Assembly: GCA_964480945.1 (NCBI GenBank)
Contig: CAYZRX010000035.1
Location: forward strand, 1 to 36,267
Origin: VGWB01 sp964480945
GTDB lineage: Bacteria > Bacteroidota > Ignavibacteria > UBA10030
Direction of reading: 5' to 3'
Length of the DNA: 36,267 nucleotides
The notes under the pieces were generated by a model. That model worked only from the letters and a program-made list of their open reading frames with translations, was not told the DNA's origin and made no database searches. Every line of letters begins with the position of its first letter. Within the stretch, counting starts at the first letter, position 1. Shown in pieces: positions 22,396 through 30,184 of this stretch. Made by a program: the position numbers and the translations under genes.

Positions 22396-23281
22396 AAGCC
22401 GGAAAATTGCTCACTTGTTGATGTCCAGAGCCGCATGGTTCTTCTGCGTAGTTATTGCGCTGGGCGGCATGTTCTTTCTCTGCACAAAAGGTACCATCAT
22501 GACAGCAAATGCCCATCAAAACGACGTGGTGCAAAGAGACATCCCTACTGTCCGTCTCACGGTTGTGTACGACAACAATCCAATGCCCGCCGGCCTGCGA
22601 ACTGCATGGGGATTCGCTTGCGTCATCGAAACGGGCGAGACCAAGGTGCTGTTCGATACCGGAGGGGAGGGCCCTCTCCTTCTGGAAAACATGCGCAGGC
22701 TGGGAGTTGACCCGGCGGATATCGACCTGGTGGTTCTTTCCCACGCTCACGGTGACCACACCGGCGGGCTGTCCGACTTTCTCCACATACATCCCCGCCT
22801 TCCAGTCTGTTTTCCCCGCTCTTTCCCGAAGTATCTCTCCCAGGAGATCAAGAACGCAGGCGCAACCCCCGTTCGTGTCTCCTCGTTTGCGGAAATTCAG
22901 CCCGGGATTTTCACCTTGGGGGAGTTCGGGGGTACGATCCCAGAACAAGCCCTTGCCGTCCGGACCGCGAGAGGTCTTGTCATTGTCACTGGCTGCGCGC
23001 ATCCGGGCATCATGACGATCGTCTCACGGGCAAAGAAGGTGTTCGGCGTGGAACCTCTGCACCTGGTGATAGGCGGATTCCATCTTCTCCGCTCCTCAAG
23101 AGAGGCGATTCTGGAAATCGTTAAGGGCTTCAGGGAAGCCGGAGTCCAAAGAGTCGCCCCCTGCCACTGCACCGGTGATACGGCCCGATTGATATTCAGC
23201 GAAGCATATGGCAAGAACTACGTTGCGATCGGGGTAGGCGCAACGATTGAGATAGTATCTTCAGAGCCACCAATCAAATAG
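22388..23281 (+). CDS. MBL-fold metallohydrolase with N-terminal membrane anchor
   Basis: This 297-residue protein carries a hydrophobic N-terminal segment (about 15-33, AAWFFCVVIALGGMFFLC), a signal or anchor helix, so it is likely exported. The metallo-beta-lactamase core has LVVLSHAHGDHTGGL (HxHxDH at 119-124), VTGCAHPG and GGFHLL, with APCHCTGD near the C-terminus. This set is typical of the RFA-P synthase-like/DUF family of MBL proteins rather than true beta-lactamases. The substrate is unknown. ATG at 22388 overlaps the def stop, with GAGGATG upstream; an ATG three codons earlier is possible. Confidence 0.88.
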   Translation: MGRSRKIAHLLMSRAAWFFCVVIALGGMFFLCTKGTIMTANAHQNDVVQRDIPTVRLTVVYDNNPMPAGLRTAWGFACVIETGETKVLFDTGGEGPLLLENMRRLGVDPADIDLVVLSHAHGDHTGGLSDFLHIHPRLPVCFPRSFPKYLSQEIKNAGATPVRVSSFAEIQPGIFTLGEFGGTIPEQALAVRTARGLVIVTGCAHPGIMTIVSRAKKVFGVEPLHLVIGGFHLLRSSREAILEIVKGFREAGVQRVAPCHCTGDTARLIFSEAYGKNYVAIGVGATIEIVSSEPPIK

Positions 23282-23348
23282 TCATCACTTGCATCCACAC
23301 GTCAAAGAAACGTCCACAGACAAGAATTGCACCAGCAAGGGGTAGACA

Positions 23349-23858
23349 ATGGACTTGAGCAAAACGGCCATCACCTACAGGCCTATTGGCGTCATTCGCA
23401 GCGAGAATGTTTCTCCGGAGAAAACACCCATCCAGCCGGCCTACGCGAAGGGCTGCGAGGGGCAGGCGGTGATATTCCAGGAGTTTGCGGACGGCTTGCG
23501 CGACCTGGAAGGCTTCTCTCACGTTTACGTCATCTACCACTTCCACCAGGCGGGACCTGCGAAGCTGATCGTAAAGCCGTTCCTGCAAGACACTGAGCAT
23601 GGAGTTTTCGCAACGCGCGCGCCCTGTCGCCCCAATGCCATCGGATTGAGCGTGGTGGAGCTGGTTCGACGCGAAGGGAACGTGCTTCATCTCGACGGTG
23701 TGGACATCCTTGACGGAACGCCGCTCCTGGACATCAAGCCATACACGGTGAAGTTTGACTGTCTCGAGACGACTCGCAACGGCTGGCAGGACGACGTGGA
23801 TGACAACACAGCGCACCAGAGGGGAAGACGCGGATACTGCAAGGGAATGGAATCATGA
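23349..23858 (+). CDS. trmO: tRNA (adenine-N6) methyltransferase TrmO / TsaA family
   Basis: This 169-residue protein of the TrmO/UPF0066 family methylates N6 of t6A37 in certain tRNAs using SAM. Diagnostic segments are YRPIGVIRSE near the N-terminus, LRDLEGFSHVYVIYHF, the signature ATRAPCRPNAIGLSVVEL (about 91-108) and DGTPLLDIKPY. Single-domain prokaryotic form. The ATG at 23349 is followed by an intact frame whose stop overlaps the ATG of the decayed MinD copy. In metal-related clusters TrmO-like genes are often neighbours of MoeA-type or ferredoxin genes, and the meaning of that is not established. Confidence 0.92.
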   Translation: MDLSKTAITYRPIGVIRSENVSPEKTPIQPAYAKGCEGQAVIFQEFADGLRDLEGFSHVYVIYHFHQAGPAKLIVKPFLQDTEHGVFATRAPCRPNAIGLSVVELVRREGNVLHLDGVDILDGTPLLDIKPYTVKFDCLETTRNGWQDDVDDNTAHQRGRRGYCKGMES

Positions 23859-24153
23859 TTCTCGCGGTCGCTTCAGGCAAGGGCGGAAAAGACAAGAGTG
23901 CCAGTCAGCCTGGTGAGGGTGTACGATTCCGATGTGCGCCTGATGCACTGAAATGTGGAAGAACCCGACGCTCAATTGTTTCTCGAGGGCGCGTCGTGAT
24001 TTGTGATGAACAGGAGGTATTGACTCTCGTGGAGATCCCAGACGATGGGAGTATAGGCGACGTAGATTCTCGTGGACCACTCATCATCACTCCTCCAGGG
24101 ATTTTTGCGCCTCATTCGAGAGGCTGCTCGAATAGTCGGTGGGAGTGAAAAGC
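23855..24153 (+). pseudogene. Decayed copy of the MinD-ferredoxin ATPase gene
   Basis: The first ~33 bases are nearly identical to the start of the gene at 16235 (MILAVASGKGG). The Walker A is then destroyed (GGKDKS), a frameshift follows, and a stretch at 23930-24000 aligns by DNA with the region encoding DVRLLDCDVEEPNAHLF. The whole ferredoxin insert and core are deleted. A later part (EIPDDGSIGDVDSRG) matches the C-terminal EIPDDRRIAEAYSKG segment. The FmdB remnant follows in the same order as in the intact operon, proving duplication and decay of that gene pair. Confidence 0.85.
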
Positions 24154-24171
24154 AGCACGAAAGGATGAGTC

Positions 24172-24210
24172 ATGCCGATCTACGAATATGAGTGCGAGAG
24201 AAGATCATGA
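24172..24210 (+). pseudogene. FmdB zinc-ribbon remnant
   Basis: The frame MPIYEYECERRS ends in a stop. Its first eight residues match the start of the FmdB protein at 17087 (MPTYEYEC), and it follows the decayed MinD copy as the intact gene does. Everything after the first Cys is lost. The rest of this stretch to 24430 holds no recognisable gene. Confidence 0.7.
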
Positions 24211-24431
24211 GCGTCAGGAGCACATGCGGAAAGGATAAGTCCGCTTTTGGCGTCATTCTGTCTTCTTACGCCCGTCCTGCCTTCCAGGGCAAGGAATTAC
24301 AGGGCGTGTCAGAAACAAGATGAATGTAAACCGTACGTAAGTGAACGACCAGATCCTGCGTAAGCCAAGAGAAACTCTAGCGCAAGGATCGTCGGCTCAT
24401 GTGGAATTACCTCGATTCAAAGGAGCACAAC

Positions 24432-24827
24432 GTGGAAAACACAATTCACAAGGACTTCTCGCCCATAGCGCTCGACCATGCTCAACATCCGCGACACATT
24501 GGACCGCTTTCAGAGTTCGCCGGTTGTGCGCATATCAAGGGTCCCTGCGGGGATACCATGGTCTTCTGGTTGGCTGTCCGAGACCATACGATAGAAAAGG
24601 CGACGTTTGTCACCGACGGCTGCGGTACATCGCGAGCCTGCGGCAGCATGGCAACATGTCTGGCGGAAGGCAAACGGGTGGAAGAAGCGATGGCCGTTTG
24701 CCAGGACGATATCCTCAAAGCTCTCGGGAACATGCCGAAGGATGGCGAACATTGCGCCCTTCTTGCGGCCAACACCCTTAAAGCGGCCTGCGAGAACTAC
24801 TTGTCGCAGGGCAAAGCACGAGTGTGA
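24432..24827 (+). CDS. IscU/NifU-N-like iron-sulfur cluster scaffold
   Basis: This 131-residue scaffold on which [2Fe-2S]/[4Fe-4S] clusters are built has DHAQHPRHIGPL, then the three ligand cysteines of the family: Cys39 in GPCGDTM (with Asp41), Cys64 in TDGCGTSRACGSM and Cys108 in GEHCALLA. An additional Cys70 lies close to the site. The GTG at 24432 is preferred because AAAGGAG stands directly before it; an ATG 33 bases earlier lacks one. There is no cysteine desulfurase or HscBA nearby, so it is a stand-alone scaffold, as often found with Mrp/MinD-type carriers in anaerobes. Confidence 0.9.
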   Translation: MENTIHKDFSPIALDHAQHPRHIGPLSEFAGCAHIKGPCGDTMVFWLAVRDHTIEKATFVTDGCGTSRACGSMATCLAEGKRVEEAMAVCQDDILKALGNMPKDGEHCALLAANTLKAACENYLSQGKARV

Positions 24828-24976
24828 GCCATTTGTCTATCTTGAAACCGACGCATTATTACAATCGGGGACGTAATGTCAGTCTTAGCCTGAGGATCCC
24901 TTTTGAAATTACCATGAACGAATAAAGCAAACGCGCCAGAACATTGCATAAAACCAATAACGAAGGAGAACAAACC

Positions 24977-25540
24977 ATGTCAATCCACAGTGACTCTATA
25001 ATCTCTCTTCACAAAACGACCCTGGCGCTTTCGGGTGTTCGAGCTTTCGCTTTTCAAGCGTTACTCCTCTGTGCGGCTGTCGTTCTACCGGTCGCTGCCC
25101 ACCTGTCAGGCGCACCTGTAAGAGCTCTCCTGCCGATGCACTGGCCGGTGATACTAGCCGGCCTGGTCTATGGATGGCGTAGTGGCGTCTTGATTGGTTT
25201 TCTGGCTCCCATCGTGAGTTATTTCCTGTCCGGCTTTCCCTTGCCGCACATGCTTCCATCAATGACGCTCGAACTGCTGACCTACGGGTTGGGGGCTGGA
25301 GTGCTCCGAGAGGTGCTGCACCTCAATCCGTTCGTCTCTGCAGCGATTGCTCTGCTGCTGGGAAGGATTGTTTTCATGCTCTCCGTTCTCCTGAGTGGAG
25401 CTGTGGTGGCAAATCAACTCCAGTATTTCCGGGCGGCGCTGCTCCCCGGACTTGTGGCCGCGGTGTGCCAGATCGCCCTGCTTCCGCTTCTTGCCGAATG
25501 GTGGATCAGGCAAGAGAAGTGGCGCAGGATGAACGACTAG
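24977..25540 (+). CDS. ECF-transporter S-component-like membrane protein
   Basis: This 187-residue hydrophobic protein has five to six predicted membrane segments. The features LPMHWPVILAGLVYGWRSGVLIGFLAPIVSYFLSGFPLP and a glycine-rich helix near LLTYGLGAGVLREVL resemble substrate-binding S components of energy-coupling factor transporters for vitamins or metals. No ATPase or T component is encoded nearby, so it would need shared ECF modules encoded elsewhere. ATG at 24977 with AAGGAGAAC upstream. The substrate cannot be inferred. Confidence 0.75.
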   Translation: MSIHSDSIISLHKTTLALSGVRAFAFQALLLCAAVVLPVAAHLSGAPVRALLPMHWPVILAGLVYGWRSGVLIGFLAPIVSYFLSGFPLPHMLPSMTLELLTYGLGAGVLREVLHLNPFVSAAIALLLGRIVFMLSVLLSGAVVANQLQYFRAALLPGLVAAVCQIALLPLLAEWWIRQEKWRRMND

Positions 25541-25553
25541 CGGTGGAGCAGAC

Positions 25554-25922
25554 ATGGACAGTCCGGAGCACAACGAGGGCTCTCTTCAAGACGTGAGGAA
25601 TCTTCTACCGTTCGTATGTTCGATCGCGAACGACGGCATGAAACACCATGAGCTTCTGAATGCAGGTCAGAGTGCGGGGATGCGATGTGGTTTCGTGAGC
25701 CTTCAGCCGGGACAGAACGTCGGCTCACATAGCACTCGGAACAACGAGGAACTTCTGGTTATCCTCGATGGATCCGGAGAGGTTGACCTGGCGAGAGTCG
25801 GCTGGCGGAGAGTTCATAAGAGTTGTGTCGCGTACATTTCTCCTGATACTCGACACGATGTCTTCAACACCTCTTCCGAGCCGCTGCGGTACGTGCATGT
25901 CGTCTCACACTGCGGAGGATAG
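25554..25922 (+). CDS. Cupin-domain protein
   Basis: This 122-residue single cupin contains the first cupin motif in QPGQNVGSHSTRNNEELLVILDGSGEV (metal-binding His and Glu) and the second motif in VAYISPDTRHDVFNTSSEPLRYVHV. It is a small beta-barrel that probably binds a divalent metal. The substrate or sensor role is unknown. It starts 13 bases after the membrane protein gene, so co-transcription is likely. Confidence 0.82.
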   Translation: MDSPEHNEGSLQDVRNLLPFVCSIANDGMKHHELLNAGQSAGMRCGFVSLQPGQNVGSHSTRNNEELLVILDGSGEVDLARVGWRRVHKSCVAYISPDTRHDVFNTSSEPLRYVHVVSHCGG

Positions 25923-26043
25923 GGAGAGAACCGGAGAAGAAAGCGTACGACGAGGTTCTCACGCGCAATAGTTCTTCTCCCACAGAGCCGGGAGCAGGTC
26001 GGTCCGCCGATCTATCAATGAGCAGTGTTTGCGGAACAGGGGC

Positions 26044-26282
26044 ATGAAGGAAGGCGCGTTGACAGGGAGAAGAATACTCTTCATTCTGCTTCCAGGGCGA
26101 TTTCGTGATGAGGAGTATGAGAAGCCGAGGGCGCTCTTCGATGCTTGGGGCGCCCACGTCACCGTCGCTTTTACATCGCGAGCGTCGGCAAAAGGAATGC
26201 TGGGTGCAGTGTCACTCCGGAGGCGTCGCTCGAAGATGTGAAGTCGGCTGACTTCGACGCGATCTTGTTGGTTCAAGAATAA
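26044..26282 (+). pseudogene. DJ-1/PfpI family remnant with internal deletion
   Basis: RRILFILLPGRFRDEEYEKP...GAHVTVAF...AKGMLGAV is closely similar to the PfpI-type protein encoded at 33252. One base is lost after GMLGAV, shifting the frame. Further on, the DNA jumps from GATCTTGTTGG directly to the gene's terminal sequence and TAATGGAAAGTC. Compared with 33491-33678 this is a clean 180-base deletion between two CTTGTTGG repeats. Not functional. Confidence 0.8.
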
Positions 26283-26441
26283 TGGAAAGTCAAGCTGGAG
26301 CAAATGGTAGCTGACGAGGCCGGTCATGCACGGGAACTACGTTGCCTGCTCAAGGGCTCGCGGTGACTGCGGGACCTGTGAATCCTTCCCCCACAACCAA
26401 GCATCCAATCAACGGTCACTCTCGTTGACTGATGAGAACAT

Positions 26442-27077
26442 ATGCCAAGGACGCAGCCCTTTGACGAACATCTCGATGAGTATGAACAGTGGTTTGAGCG
26501 ACATCGCTATGTCTACTTGTCCGAGATAGAAGCCATCCGGCACTTTGTTCCCAGAGGCGAGAGAGGGATTGAGATCGGCGTTGGCAGCGGAAGGTTTGCT
26601 CTGCCGCTGGGGATCAAAGAAGGGATAGAGCCATCCGCTGCGATGCGGGAGTTCGCGGCACGACAAGGCATTACGGTTTATGAAGGAGTTGCAGAGAATT
26701 TGCCCTTGCCGGATGACTCCTACGATTTTGCACTGATGGTTACGACCATCTGTTTCCTGGATGATGTTCTGAAATCGTTCCGCGAAATACACCGAGTACT
26801 GAAGCCAGCCGGTTCCTTCATTATCGGCTTGGTCGACAAAGACAGTCCGCTGGGGAAGTTGTATGAAAGAATGAAAGAACAGAACAAGTTCTATCGAATA
26901 GCGACATTCTACTCTGTGGACGCAGTGATTGGTTATTTGCGGGAAACGGGTTTTGGAGATATCGAGATCGTGCAAACGGTTTTCGGTGATCTGGTGTCGA
27001 TCGCCGAGATTCAACCTTTCAAAGAAGGATACGGCGAGGGCGGATTCGTCGCCATCAAAGCAGCAAGGCTGGATTGA
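26442..27077 (+). CDS. Class I SAM-dependent methyltransferase
   Basis: This 211-residue methyltransferase-11 type enzyme has motif I GIEIGVGSGRFALPLG, a GIEPS acidic loop, YEGVAENLPLPDDSYDFALM and FREIHRVLKPAGSFIIGLVD. The C-terminal part (about 130-205) carries an extra helical region (YERMKEQNKFYR). Such enzymes next to redox and metal genes in anaerobes are often annotated as arsenite- or small-molecule methyltransferases, but the AS3MT cysteines are absent. The substrate is unknown. Confidence 0.85.
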   Translation: MPRTQPFDEHLDEYEQWFERHRYVYLSEIEAIRHFVPRGERGIEIGVGSGRFALPLGIKEGIEPSAAMREFAARQGITVYEGVAENLPLPDDSYDFALMVTTICFLDDVLKSFREIHRVLKPAGSFIIGLVDKDSPLGKLYERMKEQNKFYRIATFYSVDAVIGYLRETGFGDIEIVQTVFGDLVSIAEIQPFKEGYGEGGFVAIKAARLD

Positions 27078-27128
27078 ATGCCGATCGATATTACGATGCT
27101 TTGATCGGGTTTACTCTCGAGGCAAGCC

Positions 27129-27296
27129 ATGCCAGAATTTACGTTCAGCATTGCAAAGCCAACAACACCAAGCGAGTTGGGGAATGAGTATGATAGAGTT
27201 TGCGGCATTCCCATGACAGTGATGAATGGGGAAAGAAGCTTCTACGGTGCTTTGGACGACGAGGAATACATCGATGAGACTCTGAAGCTGGCATGA
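27129..27296 (+). pseudogene. Thioredoxin/glutaredoxin-fold C-terminal remnant
   Basis: A 55-codon frame reads ELGNEYDRVCGIPMTVMNGE then FYGALDDEEYIDETLKLA. The IPMTVMNG stretch matches the cis-proline region (VPKTVINg) and the GALpeeeF.e.L tail of protein disulfide oxidoreductase/glutaredoxin-like domains. The redox-active CxxC half is absent. An N-terminal half of a similar protein is at 28368. It may be translated from the ATG at 27129, but it is probably debris. Confidence 0.5.
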
Positions 27297-27378
27297 AGCT
27301 CAAAAGCTTGGCCGTGTCTCATGCAGCCGGGGTAAGGAAGCAAGATTATTATGGCAGGCAAAGTCTCTGCGGTGAATC

Positions 27379-28356
27379 ATGATTACTTTTGGTCCAATTC
27401 CATCGAGACGTTTGGGACGCAGCTTAGGTATCAATAACATTCCCCCAAAGGTCTGCAGCTATTCCTGTGTGTATTGTCAAGTGGGTCGCACCATGAAGAT
27501 GCAGATGGAGCGACAGGCGTTTTATGAGCCGGAGAAATTGTTGGAAGATGTGGAGAAAAAGATAACCGAGGTCCAAGAGGCTGGAGAATCGATCGATTAC
27601 CTCACGTTTGTGCCCGACGGAGAGCCCAGCCTTGATATGAATCTTGGCCGCGAAATTGATTTGCTCAAGCCCCTCGGGTTCAAGATTGCGGTCATAACGA
27701 ACGCTTCCCTCATCTGGCGCGAGGACGTCAGGAGCGAGCTAACGAAGGCGGATTGGGTTTCACTGAAAGTGGATGCGGTCAACGAAGATACCTGGCGCAG
27801 AATCAATCGGCCGCATCGCGTGTTGCATTTGTCCTTGATCCTGGACGGAATGAATGAGTTCGCGAGAATCTTCAACGGTGAGCTCGTAACGGAAACACTG
27901 CTGGTGAGAGGCGTCAACGACAGCCATCAACACGCCGAAGAAGCCGCCGATTCCCTGGCTCGACTCAAACCGAAGAAGGCGTATCTTTCAATTCCAACGA
28001 GGCCGCCTGCGGAAACGTGGGTGCAACCGCCAGAGGAAGACGTTCTCAATTCGTTCTATCAGATTCTGAGCAGGAAGGTCAAAGGCGTGGAATATTTGAT
28101 CGGCTACGAAGGGAATCAGTTTGCTTCTCTCGGCAATGTCGAAGAGAGTTTGTTAGGCATTACCGCCGTACATCCGATGCGAGAGGAAGCCGTGAGAGAG
28201 TTTTTGGCGCGCGCGCGAGTCGACTGGTCTATCATTCAGCATTTGATCGCGCAAGGGTTGCTTTTCGAGACAGAATACGAGAAGAACAAGTACTACATGA
28301 GAAGACTCGCCGCAAGGGTCGGAAACACAAGAGATGGTATCACCCAACAAACCTAA
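27379..28356 (+). CDS. Radical SAM protein
   Basis: This 325-residue enzyme binds a [4Fe-4S] cluster through Cys26, Cys30 and Cys33 in CSYSCVYCQ (CxxxCxxC). FGPIPSRRLGRSLGINNIPPK at the N-terminus defines a widespread uncharacterised subgroup. The barrel includes FVPDGEPSLD (GGE-like motif) and ETLLVRGVND. A C-terminal segment of about 80 residues (EESLLGITAVHPMREEAV...) may be a winged helix. The reaction is unknown. Radical SAM proteins of this group often stand near methyltransferases, as here. Confidence 0.9.
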   Translation: MITFGPIPSRRLGRSLGINNIPPKVCSYSCVYCQVGRTMKMQMERQAFYEPEKLLEDVEKKITEVQEAGESIDYLTFVPDGEPSLDMNLGREIDLLKPLGFKIAVITNASLIWREDVRSELTKADWVSLKVDAVNEDTWRRINRPHRVLHLSLILDGMNEFARIFNGELVTETLLVRGVNDSHQHAEEAADSLARLKPKKAYLSIPTRPPAETWVQPPEEDVLNSFYQILSRKVKGVEYLIGYEGNQFASLGNVEESLLGITAVHPMREEAVREFLARARVDWSIIQHLIAQGLLFETEYEKNKYYMRRLAARVGNTRDGITQQT

Positions 28357-28367
28357 GGAGGTAGATT

Positions 28368-28509
28368 ATGCCTCTTTTCCAAGAACGCGATCGCATCCTG
28401 ATCAAAAAAAACGCTTGCGGGTATGGACAAGCCGGTCAAGATTATCAATTTCACCTATCTTTCTCTCGGCCATGAGCAGGACCGTACACCGCAGGGCCAA
28501 GCTCGTTGA
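28368..28509 (+). pseudogene. Glutaredoxin-like protein, N-terminal remnant with A8-tract frameshift
   Basis: An ATG at 28368 behind AAGGAGG reads MPLFQERDRILIKK. Past an A8 run (28404-28411) the matching frame is TLAGMDKPVKIINFTYLSL, the start of a thioredoxin-fold protein disulfide oxidoreductase. One base too many in the A-run breaks the frame. The restored frame also ends at 28509 before the CxxC. Either gene debris or, less likely, a slippage-translated peptide. Confidence 0.55.
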
Positions 28510-28547
28510 GCTTGAAATTCTACTCCAACGATTCAGGAGACGTTGAA

Positions 28548-29015
28548 ATGGAAGATGCGACACCCGCAGGACCGAAGATGAAGTATAAGACATTCACGTA
28601 CCGAACTCAGTTGAAATGGCTCGAAAACAGGTCGGGCACGCTCAGCGGTGAACAAAAGCCCGACCTTCGCGTTGCCAGCCCACCGGAGTTCAAGGGCGAA
28701 GCAGGTGTTTGGTCGCCGGAAGAACTGTTCGTCGCTTCCGTCGACGTATGCACGATGACGACTTTCCTGGCATTCGCCAAGCGTTTGCAAATTCCTCTTG
28801 TTTCCTATACCAGCATGGCTGAGGGGGTGCTCGAGTTTGTTGACGGTGGCTACAAGTTCACGAAAGTGATCCTTCGACCGACGATTCTCGTGTCTTCATC
28901 TGAGGCCGTTGAGCAAGCGCGCAGAACCCTCCATGACGCACATACAAGTTGCCTGATCACGAATTCGATTTTCGCAGAGGTTATCGCTGAACCGTCGATT
29001 GACGTAGGACAATAG
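28548..29015 (+). CDS. OsmC-family peroxiredoxin-like protein
   Basis: This 155-residue protein of the OsmC/Ohr fold reduces organic peroxides with two cysteines. The conserved features are SPEELFVASVDVCTMTTF (Cys68, the peroxidatic cysteine) and HTSCLITNSI (Cys135, the resolving cysteine). FKGEAGVWSPE matches the usual GG..G.sPe segment. The ATG at 28548 has AGGAGA upstream; a frame starting at 28506 overlaps the glutaredoxin remnant. It probably takes part in oxidative defence; the substrate specificity is not known. Confidence 0.88.
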   Translation: MEDATPAGPKMKYKTFTYRTQLKWLENRSGTLSGEQKPDLRVASPPEFKGEAGVWSPEELFVASVDVCTMTTFLAFAKRLQIPLVSYTSMAEGVLEFVDGGYKFTKVILRPTILVSSSEAVEQARRTLHDAHTSCLITNSIFAEVIAEPSIDVGQ

Positions 29016-29074
29016 CGCGCAGTCTGGAGGCATCATAAAGAATCACGCGAGTGATAATGAAAGGAGGTTGATGC

Positions 29075-29380
29075 ATGGAAAACAAAGAGGCGATCCTGGC
29101 AGCCATCAACAGGGTGGAACATCCGGAAATTGCCATGTCCTTGCTCGACCTGGGCATGGTGCGCGACATCGAATACAATCAACAAGACAATGGCGTTATC
29201 CTCACCCTAGTTGTACCTTTCTTTGGCATTCCCCAGGCCGTGCGGGATTACATGGTCAACAGTTTGTCTAAGGCTATCAAAGACGCTGGCGGCGAATTGA
29301 AGAACGTCAACCTGGCGCAGATGATCGAAGAAGAACGGCAGGCTTTCTTTCAGAAGGAACATGCCAGATGGCGAGGGTGA
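29075..29380 (+). CDS. DUF59/MIP18-family (PaaD-like) Fe-S assembly protein
   Basis: This 101-residue protein has the DUF59 pattern ILAAINRVEHPEIAMSLLDLGMVRDI. It then has TLVVPFFGIPQAVRDYM, where the family has TxxxCP; the reactive cysteine is replaced by Phe-Gly here. DUF59 proteins assist Fe-S cluster loading and are often fused to Mrp, which lacks that domain in this window (5125). ATG at 29075 with AAAGGAGG upstream. Confidence 0.85.
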   Translation: MENKEAILAAINRVEHPEIAMSLLDLGMVRDIEYNQQDNGVILTLVVPFFGIPQAVRDYMVNSLSKAIKDAGGELKNVNLAQMIEEERQAFFQKEHARWRG

Positions 29381-29415
29381 GATGATGCAAACACTCAGGA
29401 TAGGCGTGGATTGGC

Positions 29416-30141
29416 TTGACGCATTACTTCCTGAAGGGTTACCCCTCCCACACTTCCACTCTTTTGAGTGGGCCGGGCGGCTCTGGAAAGCCCTTGATTA
29501 GCGACAATTTTGTGGCTGCCTGGTTGCGGGCGGGAGGAAGTGCCGTCTCTATGGCTTTGCAGTATCCCAGTACCGATTTCGTTCATGAGAGTCTGAAGAT
29601 CATCACCGGTTTGGATTTGGACGAATACCGTCAGCGGGTGGTTTTCCTTTCCCTCGATGCCGCTTTAGATGGTATGACGGAGCCAGAGGGTAATATTATC
29701 AGGGCCAACCTGATCAAGCCTGATGTGTGGGATGCCGCCGTCGAAAGGACCTGGGATATGCTTCCTCATGATGACCCTGGTATCCTGGTGTTTGGCTCTG
29801 CCCTCAACTTGCTGCTTTTCTCTCCTACTTATGGAGAGGCTATTCTGAGAAAGATGGAAACCACACTGCGGGATGATAAGAGTCGCTCTTACATTTTCTC
29901 TGTGAGCACCACTGCGAAGAAAAAAGAAATTGGCCGCCTGGAAGCGCTTGCAGACAACCTGATTATGACGCGCAGCGAACAGCAGCCGTTTCGACTCTAC
30001 ATGCGGATTGTTCGCATGAAGAATGTGCCGTTTTTAGGTGAGGAAATTCAAGTGCCCATTGCTCCCGGGTCGTTGGCGCAGCTCAAGGAAATCTCTGAGC
30101 ACAGCCGCAAACGAGTCATTCCGCAGATTTCGAGAATCTAG
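29416..30141 (+). CDS. RecA-fold ATPase of RAD55/KaiC type, N-terminus frameshifted
   Basis: The 241-residue frame contains STLLSGPGGSGKPLI (Walker A with Pro after the lysine instead of Thr/Ser), VSMALQYPSTDF and ILVFGSALNLLLF (Walker B-like), and resembles archaeal-type RAD55/KaiC regulators. The proper N-terminus, MQTLRIGVDWLDALLPEGLP, is in another frame from the ATG at 29385. One extra base around the CCCCTCCCA stretch (29441-29449) separates them. The TTG at 29416 is only an automatic start. The gene is therefore probably 29385-30141 with a frameshift, real or from assembly. Confidence 0.72.
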   Translation: MTHYFLKGYPSHTSTLLSGPGGSGKPLISDNFVAAWLRAGGSAVSMALQYPSTDFVHESLKIITGLDLDEYRQRVVFLSLDAALDGMTEPEGNIIRANLIKPDVWDAAVERTWDMLPHDDPGILVFGSALNLLLFSPTYGEAILRKMETTLRDDKSRSYIFSVSTTAKKKEIGRLEALADNLIMTRSEQQPFRLYMRIVRMKNVPFLGEEIQVPIAPGSLAQLKEISEHSRKRVIPQISRI

Positions 30142-30184
30142 TACGGCTTCGCTTCGGTCGCTGTCACTCTGTTGTGCAGGTGGT

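Noticed and set aside
24399..24431. ATG start for the IscU-like gene 33 bases upstream
   Set aside because: It has no ribosome binding site, whereas the GTG at 24432 stands behind AAAGGAG and gives the usual family N-terminus.
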